Source: Aphidius gifuensis (Eukaryota > Arthropoda > Insecta > Hymenoptera > Braconidae). Taken from it: a stretch of 64,000 nucleotides of DNA. A program made the position numbers and the translations under genes. Where the stretch lies: the NCBI RefSeq assembly GCF_014905175.1, contig NC_057791.1, positions 14,326,177-14,390,176 of the forward strand, in the 5' to 3' direction. The notes beneath the pieces are model-generated. The model did not search any database, had not been told where the DNA came from, and saw nothing but the letters and a program-made list of their open reading frames with translations. Shown here piece after piece: positions 13,922 through 26,981 of the stretch. The stretch's first letter is position 1, and each line of letters begins with the position of its first letter.

Positions 13922-16900
13922 TATTACTGTATTATATAACTATGTAACTGATATTCATGTTGTAAAATAGATACAAATATGTAATTGTAATTTTTTTTTT
14001 TTTTACTAAATAAATTTACCTTTTCTGTTTGTCCATCAGGTTGATATTTAAATTTTAAAACTGTACTGTTTGTTGTGGTATCTGATCTTTCCAACTTGAT
14101 GTACGTTGATCCTCGTATCATCGGTTGTACACGTTTTTTTTTTTCTTGAGGTCGAGGAAACTGTCAAAATTAATTGTTATTATTAATATATTGAATACAG
14201 ATTTAACTTTCAAAAATTGTACTCTTGAATTCGTCTTGGCATATTTTTTTACATATATATTTTGCGTTCAATAAAAGTTTGAACTTAATTAATAAATAAA
14301 ATCATGACCTACATTTTTACTTATCAAATGAATTTTAAATGTATCTCTTCGTTGTGATATTTGGTTTGTTAATTGATCTTCATAATACGTTCTAATTTCC
14401 TATCTTTCATACAATGGATGCTGTAATCTGTAATTTCGAGTTTCGAAGTATCGATATCTCATTTCTATTATTTTAAACTGACAACTGTTGTTATTCCCAG
14501 TAAATACAAATTCATGAGATGTATCTGGATAAATTTCATAAACTGTTTTATCCCGATAATTAGAATCAGTTTCAGTGGCGTTTTCTGTCTTGACAATATC
14601 ATGGTGATGGAATGCTATGCATTTTTTTATTTGTCCTAATACTTTTTTTGGTCTCAGTGAAATTGGATTAGTATTGCGACACTCAATGTTGTGAGTACTA
14701 TGGTTTTCTGATACACATAAAAAACAAAAATTTATACATTATATTTAACTAATAGAATAATTTAGAAATATATTTTTAATAATATTTTTAGTGAAGTTTA
14801 AGAAATCATATCTTTCATCTTATTAAAATAAATAAATTGAGAAATAATATACCTGTGTCATTTATATCCTCAGACTGATAATCTTTTTGATTGCTGATAC
14901 TGAGAAAAAATGTACCTCTATCACTTGTAGGCTCCAAATGATCATCTTTTGGAGAGCTCATATTTTTTTGTAACATAACACTTGTATTTTCCTGTAAATA
15001 AATAGTAAAAAAAACATATACATGTATATATTTGAAATATAAATCATTTTTTATAAGTACATAAATATGCAATTACTTTGGGTGGAATTGTTAAGTAAAA
15101 TTCTTGATATTTATAATTGTACATGACTTCTTCATCTTCACCAATATCAGTAGTCGTATTAATAATCCAATGTCCATAAAATTCGCTTGGAAAAGGTGAA
15201 ATTGTGAATGAGCATGATCCTTTATAATCCAAAAATTCAAAATACTTCATCACACTTTGATCGTTTTTATTCAATTCCCAAATTTTTATTTCCATTAAAG
15301 TGTAATCTTTAATGAAAACTCCGGTATCAGAATATAATTGTGCTTTACAACTGTATAGAATACCTTGTTTTGCTTCTTTTTCAACTTTCAAATCAACCGT
15401 GTCATTGACATTGACAAACATTGTGATTTCCTCACCTGCAATGCATACATTAATTTCTATGTTAAATTATATTAAATTAATTTATATAAAGATATGAAAT
15501 GTATGTAAAATTGTGGAATTATTGGAGTATAATATAGCTGAATAACTTGCAGATATAAAAAAAAATAAATAAATAAGGAGGTTTTTGTAATACTATTATT
15601 AACATGTATTGAAATTGCTATCGTGTTTTCTTTTTGTTTAATAAATTATTCAGCTTTTTGCTCCAAAATTTTAACATTTTTTCTTGATGCGTTTTATGCG
15701 TTTATGCGTTTTTTGTCGGTACATAAATCGTAAATTTATATTTTGTTTATTATTTCACTTATTTATTTAATGACAGTATAAAAAAATTACGGCGTCTCTT
15801 GTATATAATATTATGTATATGATTATTAATACTATTTCTTTTATCAAAATTGTAATTTTTATTAATTACGTGAATACATTTCTTATTTTTTATTTCCATG
15901 AATTACTATATTTATTTCAAGTTTATAATCAATATTATAATTATCGTGATGAACAAAAAATATCATTTGATCAAATTATAAACAATCATTAGTCCATTTT
16001 AGTGGCATCGTTGCTCAATCAAAGTATATTGAAGTCATATTACAGCTTTTAAAAGTGTTTTGGCTTATTCTTATCTTTTTATAAAAATATAATTGCAATC
16101 ACACGTAGCAACCGAGGCTAATTTTTCTATTTATGTTTATTTATTTATATAAATACTTATATTTTATACAATATTCAAATCTATATATTATTTCAATTAA
16201 GTAATATTGATAAATATGATGACATTATGATAAAACGTAGTAATTGTTACTTATAATAAAAAAACTAATTTTTTATTTGAATATTAATTTAATATAATAT
16301 AAATTAGTTGTATTCATATAACAATACTATTTTTATTAAATATGAATATACCTATAGCAATTAGTAAAAAGCTGTATTATGACTTTTGATCTAGGAACGA
16401 CACAACTCAAATAAATTAATTGCCGAAAATAAGCAAACGTAGCAACCATACAACACGTAGCAACGTGTTATTATAAGAGAGAAAATAATAAAATATTAGT
16501 TATAAACAAATGCTAAAAATTTTTGACCAATCAAATCACGAATAAAAAGCGGTCAAGTGTCCTTTTTATAATAGGAATAACAGTTTATGAAAATTAAACA
16601 TTATATTTGCAATTCTTCTATTTTGAATTAATTGTGAAAATCATGATAAATAATAAATAATAATAAAAATACTAATTTTCTTGAATACAAAAATCGAAAC
16701 ATTGTATTACAAAAATATATGTATGCATTGCAAAAAAAAAAAAAATCCTGTTGTACCATCAATGGTAGGATAACCGCAACACATGTTTTTACATACACAA
16801 ACGCATAAGTATATGTGCCTGAAGAAAAAAATTCGAGTGAAGGGATAGGTGCGGAGCCTGGTCCAAAGTATGTAGTATGCACAAAGGAAAGTGGACACTG

Positions 16901-17671
16901 TGACTTGATAATTTACTTTTTAAAACGATTTTGTTTCTGGCTTATTCTTACATCTTTTTTATTATTTAAAAATTCAGTGCCGTGGCATCCTAGAGCAACC
17001 TTTTGAGGCCATTGTTTTTTGTGGCATATTTAGTATATTCATTATTTAGTGTACCCTATAATTGAGGCGAGGCCCTACTACGTCTCTTGATGATGACAAT
17101 ACTATTAGAATATTTTATTAGGTAAATTTCATTAAAGATGTGCATTATAAATAACAGAAATATATCATTATTACTTATTTATTATTAAAAAAAAAAAAAA
17201 ATTATTTTTGTTATCGGTTCATTCAAATATAAAAAAAAAAAAAGCTTAATTTTTTTATATCTCTAACGAGTTGACTAAATTAATACGTAGTTAAACTAAA
17301 ATATCGAATAATTATTTTTAGATTATATTTTTTCTTTAGTTAATTAGTCTTTCTTTTTTTTTTTAATTATATTTGTTATTTATAAATTCGTTAATAATAA
17401 TAATAATGTTATAATTTTCTTTTTTTTTTCTCAAAAAATAAATTTCATTCCAATGATTTACTTTGGAAATAAAATGAAACAAAATTTATTATTGATAAAA
17501 ATTAAAATATTAGTCTATTCAAATAATAATTTATATTTTTACTGGTTAACTTGGTGCAGTTTTAAACTTACTCGATATTTTAATTCAATATTTATCGCAC
17601 AATAAAAATAATTTTATATTATTGAAAACTGAATAGATATAATATGATTTTGTTAAAATAAATAAACATAC

Positions 17672-17726
17672 CATATGCGTATTTATGACCCAAATTGAGA
17701 ACGACGAAGAATAAAAACCACTTCAT
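17672..17726 (-). CDS. Signal-peptide exon of the Ig-like gene
   Basis: The first coding exon starts with ATG at 17726 and encodes 18 residues plus one base: Met-Lys-Trp, then a Phe/Val/Leu-rich hydrophobic core, ending near HKYAYG. The GTATGT donor follows directly. Splicing to the acceptor at 15436 completes a Gly codon and continues EEITMFVNVNDTVD in frame. This is a textbook secretory leader exon separated by a 2.2-kb first intron. Confidence 0.75.
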
Positions 17727-20700
17727 GTTGTTGGCTGCTCAGGTGAGACTGAGCTAATCGTCATAATTTTGTTAGACACACCAACAAGACCAAGCTCAAT
17801 TTTCTATTCTTAAACACTTACACATTGTCACTACTGATAACACTAGTGGTTTAAAAATAAATACTTGTTGGGTTAAATCATTTTTATTTTTTTTTGTTTT
17901 TTAATTTATAAAACCAAGCAAAGTCTATTATTAACTGATTCTTGAAACTTTTTCTAATCGTTATCAGTACATGAGGAGAAGAAAAAAAACTTTTTTATTT
18001 ATACTTGTTTATTCTTTAACTTAAAAACTAATATTCATTGTTAATAAATTAGTACATTTCTATTATTCTTTTTATTGTCTATTTTAATATCAGAATTGCC
18101 GATAATTGAATTTTTAGTCATTTTTTTTTCTATTAGGCTTAAATAATACTTGATGCCCGATCTGTGGAGAACCAGCGATTCCTACTATACGTATAGTGAA
18201 GGGAACCAACTGCCAGAGTATCGATCTACTGCGCCGATGGCATTTAAGGATCTAATTTTATTTCTATCAATATTCAATTTAAATGCCAAAATTTGACAGT
18301 TAAAAAATCAAGACTATTAATTACCATTTAATTATACCTGTAATGTTTATTAAATAAAAAAATTTTTTTAAAATAGCAACTGTTAGTATTTTTTTTTTAG
18401 TAAAATTTAAAAAAATATATTTTTTTTATTTAAAAAATTTATTTTTTTAGTAAACAAAATAATTGTTAATATTTATATGTTTAATAAATTTTTAGTAAAT
18501 ATTGTTTTAATATTTGAAAATATTTTAAAATTTAGGTTATTTCATTTTCAATATTTATATTTTTTTTTCTTTACGCATTTTGTATAACTAGTTTAGCTAT
18601 ATTGAGATTAATCATCGTAATTCCATCAAAATTATATGAATAAATATTTATATAAACTAAAATTATGTTAAATATATATTTAAAAAAAAATATATATATA
18701 TTTTTTATTTTATATGAACAAGTTTCAACTGGTTTATATATATTTATTAATATTATCTTGTTTCGTTTTTATTATCACAACCTACACGCATAAATATGAT
18801 GATGATGATGATGATCCCGCGAATCAACGTGTTTGAATATACGAAATTATTATAAAACACATACAATTCTACAAATGCACCTCTCTTGTGTTTTATATTA
18901 TATAAAATATTATTGTTGTATATACACACTCATTCACTCACCGGCGGGACTTGCACACACGCATTTATATATTATCTCCAAGTTGCACGACAAACCGATT
19001 AAGCTAACAATCATATTGCTCTATATTGTATATATTAAACTATTTTATACAACATATATATATTATTCAACTTATGTATTTATATAATTGATTATTTCCG
19101 GTCAATTTTATTCTATTTATAAATATTCCCCAGTGAAAATATTTATATCCAAATTTTAATTACAAAGTAATACAATCCAGACAAGTTTTATTTTACAAAA
19201 AAAAAATGTAATTGTTTATTTGTTATTACCATATAGTTTATGTATTTTTTTTTTTAAACTTCATTAATTAATTTATTTAATAATTCACCAGATTTTTCAT
19301 GTTTATGATGAATATAATGATCAATAGAAAAAAAAAATATTCAATTTTGATAAAATAGATCAAGATGACAAAAGAAGAAATTATAGTTTGAGTGTTTATT
19401 ATAATCAGACAATACAAAATGATTAAACCAGTTACAATTCCCAGGATCCGACACAAGAGTATTTTATTTTGTAGTGAGCCAATAAAATATATATATACAC
19501 ACAAGCCCGTATGCAGTTGAACAACACACAAAAGTGTTGAACAAAATGAATATAAATAAATGAATGAATGGATGAATGAATGAAGATCCATGTGGATGTT
19601 GATTTGAGATGTCTGAAGTAGTGATATTATAACACGCATACACTGTATATATATCATGACGATGTTGTGTATCAAACAATAAGAGACACTGAAATAATAA
19701 ACATCAAAGAAATACAAAATTGGTCCACATGAAGAAATTACGAGATAAAGAGAAAAAATGGTGGTGACCGGAAATATATCACTAGCCGAAGCAACCTACA
19801 CAAAAACACTCATCATCATCATCAAGATGTATATTTATTTATATTTATTACAAGTGTATATGATGACAATTATTTTATAAATATTACATTTGTACAAATG
19901 AAAAAATTTTTATTTTAAATATTTTTCAAAAGGTTTTTTTTTTTTATTTTATATTTTTAAATTTGATGAATTTATTTAACAAAAGCTAACATTTCAAATT
20001 AATTTAAAAAAAAATTTAAATTGTTTTTTTTTTTTTTTTCAGCGTCGTATGATTTTATAAATAGAGCAAAATATTTATGCATAATTAAATATTTATATTC
20101 CATATAAAAAGACAATTTAAATAAATAAAATTTATATATTTATATAATAGTTAAAATAGAGTATATATAAATGTATATGTGAGACGTTGAATGGTTTCAA
20201 TTAGAGTCCCCTGATGTGCAGTCGAGACATAACAACGAAAGCAAATAACGTAATTGTTTCTTGGAGAAATTACAAACACGCGGTATCATTCAAATCTGAC
20301 ACATGTGTAATAAAATATATATTTTTTTTTCATCCACAACAGCTCTTATCAAAGTATTTCAATGTATCAATAATTTAAAATTTTTATATACAAAAATAAT
20401 AAAATGATACATGATACATTGATTTATTAAATTTAATTTTGTAAAATCATTCAAAACTTTAATAAATAATAAAAAATAATATTTTTATGTATTTATTTTT
20501 ATTGTACACTTATTTTAAAATAAAAAATTATATTCAAATAAAATAATGATGATAAAACATACATATGTATGAAAAAATAAAAAAATAATAATACTCGGCC
20601 ACTTGGTGCAATTGGCAATTCCCCTCTTTGTATTTTGTGTATATATGTAACACAATGCCGACCACCGTGTTAACACCGTTGACTACCCGTATTCATCTTT

Positions 20701-23170
20701 ATTTTAAACATATTGTATTCGTGACATCGATGCAACCGTAAATAAAATTAATAAAAAAAAATAATTCAAATTTATCCAGTTAGTAACAAACAAAAAAAAT
20801 CATCCAAAACACGTACGTCAATTAGAAAAGAAGAAAAAAAATATTTAGAATAAATTTTAATTAAAATAAAAAGCAAAAATTATTTAAATATATTAAGAAA
20901 TTATTTGAATGATAAAATTTTATTAATATTTATTAAATTGTTTATTTATTAATTCAAGTTAATTTGTCCAAGTACTTTATACATGTGTATACACTTGTAA
21001 AAAATACTCTTGATAACCACAAGTATTTTGTTGAACGACGACGACGACATACGCGAGCGTGGTCCCATTATCTTATTTACGTTTTATTGTCTCAATGTAT
21101 CATACCAATATATCTCGCGCCATCGCGCACTTATTTTTTAGAATTCCCCTCCTGTACTTAATGTGTTACTTGCTATATTTACCATCATCATCACTTATCT
21201 TTTATTCTATCTTCAACTAATACACAACTCTTGCTCGACTTTTTCCCCTTCTGTCAATCTTTCAAGTTGTTTAACTAAATGCTTAAATCGCTCGTGGATA
21301 TATTCACGCATATTACTTCATTTTATACTCAAAAGTTTTTATGTTCAAACAAATATATAACTGTTTATATATGGAAAATGATATAGTTTAATTTGAAATA
21401 ATACCAATTATTTTAGTGATCTAATGATCAGTTAACAATAAAAGTCCTTGATGATTGTTGTCTTTATTTTTAGAGCTTGTGTTTTTTTTTTTAGCTGTTC
21501 ATCTCTTTTTCTTATCAGGAAAATTTACTTTTCTTGTTTTTTAAGAGTTTAGGACTCAACCTTTCCTAACTAGCTCCCTGAAAAAATCTTCTAGTCGTGA
21601 CAAATAACAATATTAAAATTTAAAATATATATATTGAAATAAATGAAATTTATTATATTTGAAATTGAAATTTCCCCCGAAGCGAAGGCGCACAGTTACT
21701 TCAGCAACTGTCTCAACTGTGCAACTTGTTTAAATATAAAATTGACTAAATAAATTTTGCTGTTATTAAAGAATAGTCGTAACATTAATAAACAATTTTG
21801 AATTTGCTGAAATAAATATTTATGATAATTTAGAAATTACCAATATAGAAAAATATGTGTCGATGAATACAATTTAAAAATTCTTGATGAACAAGAAGTA
21901 CAACACATGAAAAAAAATATAATTAGGAAATGATTAAGGAATAAAAAGGTTTTTTTTTGAATAAACACAAGTCAAAAACAGTAAAATTTATATTAAAAAT
22001 TTTGGAACGTTTATTTTATATTATTTACATATTTTTTAAACTCCTTCGATTGTCAATAATTTTATACACTGTACAATACATATAATTTTTGTTTTTCTTT
22101 TTTTTTTCTTTGTTTCGACTATACATAAATATATACATATTTAAAAACAAATTAACAATGAAAATTGACAAATTAAATGATCATGAAATGTATATTTTTG
22201 CATTCAATGATGAATAATTTGGTATTACTAAAAATTTAATAAAATTGCAATTTGTTATATTAAATATAAATTGGAAAAACTGAAAAGAAATATGAATATA
22301 TATTTATAATTGAACAAAACAATTTGTTTATTTTCAGATAAATTTTAATTATTTATTAATTGTTTATTATTGTCTTAATTAAAATTAATATTCATATTTA
22401 AATTATTAAAAACTATAAAGATATAGATTTTTTTTTTATTACGAGCCACGGTAGTTAGTCTCTGATTATTTGAAAAAAAAAAATACATTTTTAAAAATAT
22501 ATATGAAGCTAAACAAACAGCTACCGTGACATGAAGCAAAGTGGGTTTGACCCAAAACTTTAATCAAAAAATTACATAGCCAAATTATTAATTTATTTTG
22601 TCTCTTTGGAAATGTAAATTAATGATTATTATTTAAATAATATATTTATATCTAAAACAAATATTTTAAAAAGTACAAATAACGCATTTTTTTTTTATAT
22701 TGGTTTTTTTTGTTGGATTAAAAAGAAATAATTGATTTAATTAACTTGAAAAAAATTCAACAAAAATATAATTGGTTGTCCCTCACCCCCCTTATAATTG
22801 TGCTCAATAAAAATTGAAGCAAATAAATATATAAATTTTTTTAATTCCCAATATACGACACCAATAATATTATTGTTGAATTTTTCTTTTTTTTTCTAAA
22901 TATTTTATTTAAAAACATAATTTTTGCATCAGCGTAATTTTTTTTTTTTTTATATTTTTTCTTTTTTAAAATCCAAATGTTTATTTATCCAGTTTATAAA
23001 AAGAGCGTTGAACCAATGATATAATAAAATATAGGTAAAAGAAAAAAAAAAAAAAATAATTATAATTTAAAATCACATTATCACAAATTTTTATTACACA
23101 ACTCATTTAATTTGCAATTTAATTCACAGCACACTATTCATTTGATATTTTTTTTGCTTAAATTGTGTAC
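17727..23170. other. Intergenic desert upstream of Ig-like gene, downstream of slp
   Basis: No gene is supported. The first 150 bases are the promoter and 5' flank of the minus-strand Ig-like gene. A GAT microsatellite lies at about 18799-18817. Open frames at 18833 (plus) and 19277-19717 (minus) are hydrophobic Ile/Tyr/Phe translations of AT-rich DNA with no motifs. The last several hundred bases are the expected slp 3' untranslated region; AATAAA-type signals on the minus strand occur near 22980. Confidence 0.45.
18130..18250 (-). repeat. tRNA-like SINE fragment (tentative)
   Basis: On the minus strand this GC-richer patch has an A-box-like GGCGCAGTAGATCG followed about 55 bases later by a weak B-box-like CTGGTTCTCC. 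The acceptor arms do not pair, so it is not a functional tRNA. A tRNA-derived SINE head is the likeliest reading, with low certainty. Confidence 0.3.
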
Positions 23171-24424
23171 TCACGATAAATTAGGATGTATTTTTTTTAA
23201 ATTATTAATATTTGAAATGTACATGGGTGGTACAGGAGATGATGTAGGCTCAGGACTACTACCTGGTGATGCTGTTGTTGATGACGGTCTACTTGTCATA
23301 TGTTGAATTGGTTGTTGTTGTGGTAAATGATGATAAGCAAATGGATGATGTTGATTTTGTTGCTGTTGTTGTTGCTGTTGTACAGCAATATTTCTCAATG
23401 TTGCATAAAAATCATATTGAGCTGATAAAGGCAATGATGGAGTTGGTAAACCACTTGGATAAGCAGTTGGTCTTTGAAGTAATCTATCCATAGAAAAACC
23501 ACCGTGATTTGGTACACTTGTTGGTGGTAAATTTGGATTAACTGCATGAGGTCTACATGGTAATGTTGATGCAGTTGAAACATTAGGTGAACCAGGCAAA
23601 AGATTTGCTGGATAACCAGCTGGTGGACCAAAACTATTACCTGGTGTTGGATAACCAGCAGCACGATGTAAATGATAAGGCAATGATGGATAAATTGAAC
23701 CAGGCCAACCTGGTGTTAAATTATATGGTGTTGTATAATAACCTCCTAATACAGCACCACGTTTGAATGCAGCAAGACGTGATCTTGATGCTGCTGTTGT
23801 ACGACGACGGAGTTTACCAGTTGTACCACCAATAAAAACATCTTCAGAGCTTGGATCAAGCATCCAGTAATTACCTTTACCAGGATCATCATAATGACGT
23901 GGAACTTTAACAAAACATTTGTTCAATGAAAGATTATGACGAATTGAATTTTGCCATCCTTGTTTATTATTTTCGTAATAAGGAAAATTACGCATAATAT
24001 ATTCGTATATTCCATTTAGTGTTAAACGTTTTTCTGGACTTTGACGAATAGCCATCATAATAAGAGCATTATAACTGTATGGTGGTTTTTCATTTTTTTT
24101 CTTTTCTTCATTTTGTTCAGTTGAATTTTCATTTGTTGGACTTGATGTTGCTGCATTACGTGAACAATCAAGTGGTGGTGTTTCACTACCGTCGCCAGTA
24201 ACATCAAGATCACTTGAATCATCACCACTATCACAAAGTGGTGATGGTATTGGTGATGCATCTGGTGATGATGTTGATGATTGATTACTTGATATTTCAC
24301 CCGTCGCTTCTGGTAGAATACTCCGAATACTAAAATTGCTCTTAAGACGTGCTTGTGGTGCTGGTGGTGGTGATGATGATGCAGTCATTGTTTGTTGTTC
24401 ACGTGATAATTCCATATTAACCAT
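23171..24424 (-). CDS. slp: Sloppy-paired/FoxG forkhead transcription factor
   Basis: An intact single-exon gene of 417 residues. The forkhead DNA-binding domain spans about residues 112-205, starting KPPYSYNALIMMAIRQSPEK and containing the recognition helix region WQNSIRHNLSLNKCFVKVPR, then GKGNYWMLDP and the FoxG/Slp-characteristic VFIGGTTGKLRRR. An N-terminal FSIRSIL at residues 31-37 fits an engrailed-homology-1 (eh1) motif, which recruits the Groucho corepressor. The C-terminal half is Pro/Ser/Tyr-rich with an eight-glutamine run at residues 349-356. In insects Slp proteins are nuclear repressors in segmentation, head and neural patterning. Met4 is an alternative start. The lack of introns and the isolated location match slp genes in other insects. 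Only one slp-type gene is visible here, so I cannot say whether it corresponds to slp1 or slp2. Confidence 0.93.
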   Translation of the reverse strand: MVNMELSREQQTMTASSSPPPAPQARLKSNFSIRSILPEATGEISSNQSSTSSPDASPIPSPLCDSGDDSSDLDVTGDGSETPPLDCSRNAATSSPTNENSTEQNEEKKKNEKPPYSYNALIMMAIRQSPEKRLTLNGIYEYIMRNFPYYENNKQGWQNSIRHNLSLNKCFVKVPRHYDDPGKGNYWMLDPSSEDVFIGGTTGKLRRRTTAASRSRLAAFKRGAVLGGYYTTPYNLTPGWPGSIYPSLPYHLHRAAGYPTPGNSFGPPAGYPANLLPGSPNVSTASTLPCRPHAVNPNLPPTSVPNHGGFSMDRLLQRPTAYPSGLPTPSLPLSAQYDFYATLRNIAVQQQQQQQQNQHHPFAYHHLPQQQPIQHMTSRPSSTTASPGSSPEPTSSPVPPMYISNINNLKKIHPNLS

Positions 24425-26876
24425 TTTTAAACACTTTTTATAATTAAACTTCTATATTTTTTATTATTTTAGTTTATTTTTACACTAACACACACTTTAT
24501 TTTAATTTCAAAAAAAAAAAAATCAGTTTATTTTCACAATAACACACAGTTTATTTTTTTTTTAATTGATTATTATAAAATTTGAGTTTATTTTCCAATT
24601 TATTTATATAATCACTCAAAAAATATTCACTTTTATTTATAAATATTGTTAAACACTCGTAAACAATGTTAAGTTTTTTTTTTTTTTTATCCACTGGTTT
24701 GCGAGAATGAACAAGAGTGGACTCACAAGAATGATGTGGACCCTTCGAACGATCACACGTATCTGAGCTTTTCCCCACTGTTCATCGGCTTTTGAACCGG
24801 TATGTAAACTCCACCCATTGCTATACAAGACGCGCCTGCATAAATCGTCAACCAATAGAATAACACAGTACCTGCAACATGTACACCAAGCTTTATCCCC
24901 ACTTTATTGTTTGTACCCAATGTTTGACATCAAACAGTGCAAATAGTAAGGGAGAAGGGAAACACCTTGGCTTGGCTTGGCTTCATTTAGCCCCCCATTA
25001 TATCAACATAAAAGTATATATATATATATGTATTTATATATATATGTGTATGCGTATGTATCTACTATTTTTTCAGTGGTAGGGAGCGCAGCCGCAACAC
25101 GTATTCAAATTTATGTCGGCAAACAAATCCAATGGTATATTTTATATACATAAAATATATAATAAAAGCAGACCATCATCATCATCCCCTTCCTCTCAAT
25201 CTCAACCCCCTTATTTCTTATTGTCACAAATATTTATTATCATTGTTATAATATTGTTATATTTATTTTATTTTTTTTTCTATTTATCTATTTTATTCAA
25301 ATAATTATAAAGGAATTATTTTTTTATTGATGAAAAATAATTACGTAAATTATAATTACTTTTATTGATAGGGGTAAAGATAATAAAGGTAAAGAAAAAA
25401 AATCGGTGGAATAATTTTTAAATTAAGAGCTGGGCATATTTTTAAATTATTTATAAAATTTTGTTCTTTGAATCGGGATTTACTCCGAAGTTTTTTACAA
25501 GCATTAAAATTAGTTTGATGATTTCATGGTTTTAAATAATAATAAATATTTTTGGTATGCATGATCACACAAATATTAAAATAGTCAATTGTAATACAAT
25601 TAATTAATTTATAATATGTGATAAAAATTTTATTACGATTGCTTTTAATATTAATTGAATTTGTTGACTGTTGTCAAAGGGTTAACAAGGCAATCAGACA
25701 ACTCGGGCCACTGTCACATATCAAACCAACCATCATCATCTTCATTAAATTATTATCATTACTATTATTGTTATTAATGGTATAACTGATGATATTTATT
25801 ATTTCATTAATTTGACGTTTACAAAAATTATTATTTATATTTTATATATACATAATGTATAAGAACAATTATATATAAATTTTTTATATATTCAACTATG
25901 TATTTTTTAAGTTAACTAAATTATGTATTAAGTTAAATATTTATTTTCTCATTTTCCAAGGTAATATTCTCCGGAGAAAGAAAGAAAAAGATTCTCTCCT
26001 CATTTTTCCGCATCGATCTATACATGAGAAAAATTCGGAGTAATCACGCAGAAATTCGGAAGAATATTGTCATAAAAGATGTAGTAAAAAAAGTACAAAT
26101 ATTACATATATGAATGACAGCATGACTACACCAATGCCCCTCGTTTTAACTCTATTTTCATTTTTATGCAATTTTATATTTGCCACGACTTGTAGATAAA
26201 ATTAATTTAAAAAATGGCTAATATTTAATTCATGTCGCTTGAGCTATCTGTCAAGACATAAGCTAAACAATTCTAAAACAAAAAAAAACAAAAAATTTGT
26301 TAATTTCATTAATGACAAAGAATTCAGAAGAGTGACTGAGATAAAGAGAAAGCAGTTAACATATTTATAAAGATTTATGAAAATGTTTGAATTGTTCGGC
26401 TCTTGTTAAGATTAAGATAATGATAAGAAATTGTCAAACATTGTAAAGTTTTTTGACAACATGTGTTAGTATTTATTTAATCTATACAATCAAAAAAGCT
26501 TCTCAATAGATAGAATTAGCATGTGGACATAAAATATGACAGCAAGATATTCAAAATTTATAATTTTCTTTGTCTTCCGCGGGGGGTTATTCATTGCTGA
26601 CTTTAGTGACAGTACATGACGACGAAATCCTGTGAATTCACAAAAATATTAATACTGAGCAAAATATTAATATTAATATTTAGCCAAAGCTAATGTGATG
26701 TACAGAGAAAATGTGCAAAAAATAAAAATTTTCAGTACCCCCCTGTTGTCAATATAGTCACTATACTAGCAGGTTCTTGGTAGTATGCGTCTACTTATTA
26801 TCGAGATGGACATACACATACTACCGTAGCCAAGAAACATGAGACAGCACGACAGATAAAGGGAGAGAACAACCGC
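24425..26876. other. slp upstream desert
   Basis: Apart from the candidate promoter at 24760-24900, no gene is seen. The region holds AT-rich filler, a TATA/TATG microsatellite near 25015-25060, and a TCTCCGGAGA-rich repeat patch at about 25960-26060. A 16-base imperfect inverted repeat (GGTTCTTGGTAGTATG near 26771) pairs with a copy near 26838. Upstream regulatory DNA of slp would be expected in this interval. Confidence 0.4.
24760..24900 (-). promoter_or_regulatory. Candidate slp core promoter region
   Basis: This GC-richer patch lies 340-480 bases upstream of the slp start codon, beyond an AT-rich stretch that would be the 5' untranslated region. On the minus strand it has an ATTGG box (inverted CCAAT), a TTTATGC element and TTGTATAGC before GGGTGGAG. 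No single TATA/initiator pair is decisive, so this is a positional candidate only. Confidence 0.3.
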
Positions 26877-26883
26877 TGATGAT

Positions 26884-26945
26884 GAAAAGTTTTATGATTA
26901 AAAATCTAATATCTAGATATTAGATTTTTAATCATAAAACTTTTA
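26884..26945. repeat. Near-perfect 60-bp palindrome
   Basis: Two arms of about 30 bases (AAAAGTTTTATGATTAAAAA reading in, then its complement) meet at a central TCTAGA with no spacer. Arms agree almost completely, with a single-base indel just outside. Such spacerless palindromes are extrusion-prone and usually recent. It abuts the hairpin element starting at 26982. Confidence 0.75.
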
Positions 26946-26981
26946 TCATCATAAAAGCTTTTAAAAATATTTATATATAAC

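Larger units (their letters stand above)
12034..17726 (-). pseudogene. Nine-exon secreted Ig-like protein gene, probably inactivated
   Basis: I do not recognise the family. Nine exons can be placed on the minus strand: 17726-17672, 15435-15077, 14991-14853, 14707-14313, 14160-14020, 13689-13117, 12823-12670, 12605-12365 and 12276-12034. Every intron is GT-AG and the phases match. Exon 1 encodes a signal peptide (MKWFLFFVVLNLGHKYAYG). The mature region has Cys- and Trp-containing beta-sandwich-like segments, such as YKGSCSFTI in exon 2 and NGTWKCQLAF in exon 9, and many N-glycosylation sites, which suggests tandem extracellular Ig-like domains. Total coding length is about 2.3 kb, or about 766 residues if continuous. 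Two lesions break it: an in-frame TAG at 14400-14402, after codon 286, and a 1-nt frame break near 13354-13358. Downstream of both, the frame and exon phases remain coherent, so decay is recent or the lesions are assembly errors. An alternative is a truncated 286-aa product, or for exon 6 an extra intron starting at a GTAATT donor near 13500. Confidence 0.7.

Noticed and set aside
19277..19717. 146-codon minus-strand frame with many hydrophobic residues
   Set aside because: The Ile/Tyr/Phe composition follows from AT-rich DNA; no topology pattern, no motif, no splice partners.
23266..23664. Open frames overlapping slp on the plus strand and in a shifted minus frame
   Set aside because: Shadows of the slp coding sequence; poly-Val and poly-Gln/His translations of its CAG/CAT-rich codons.
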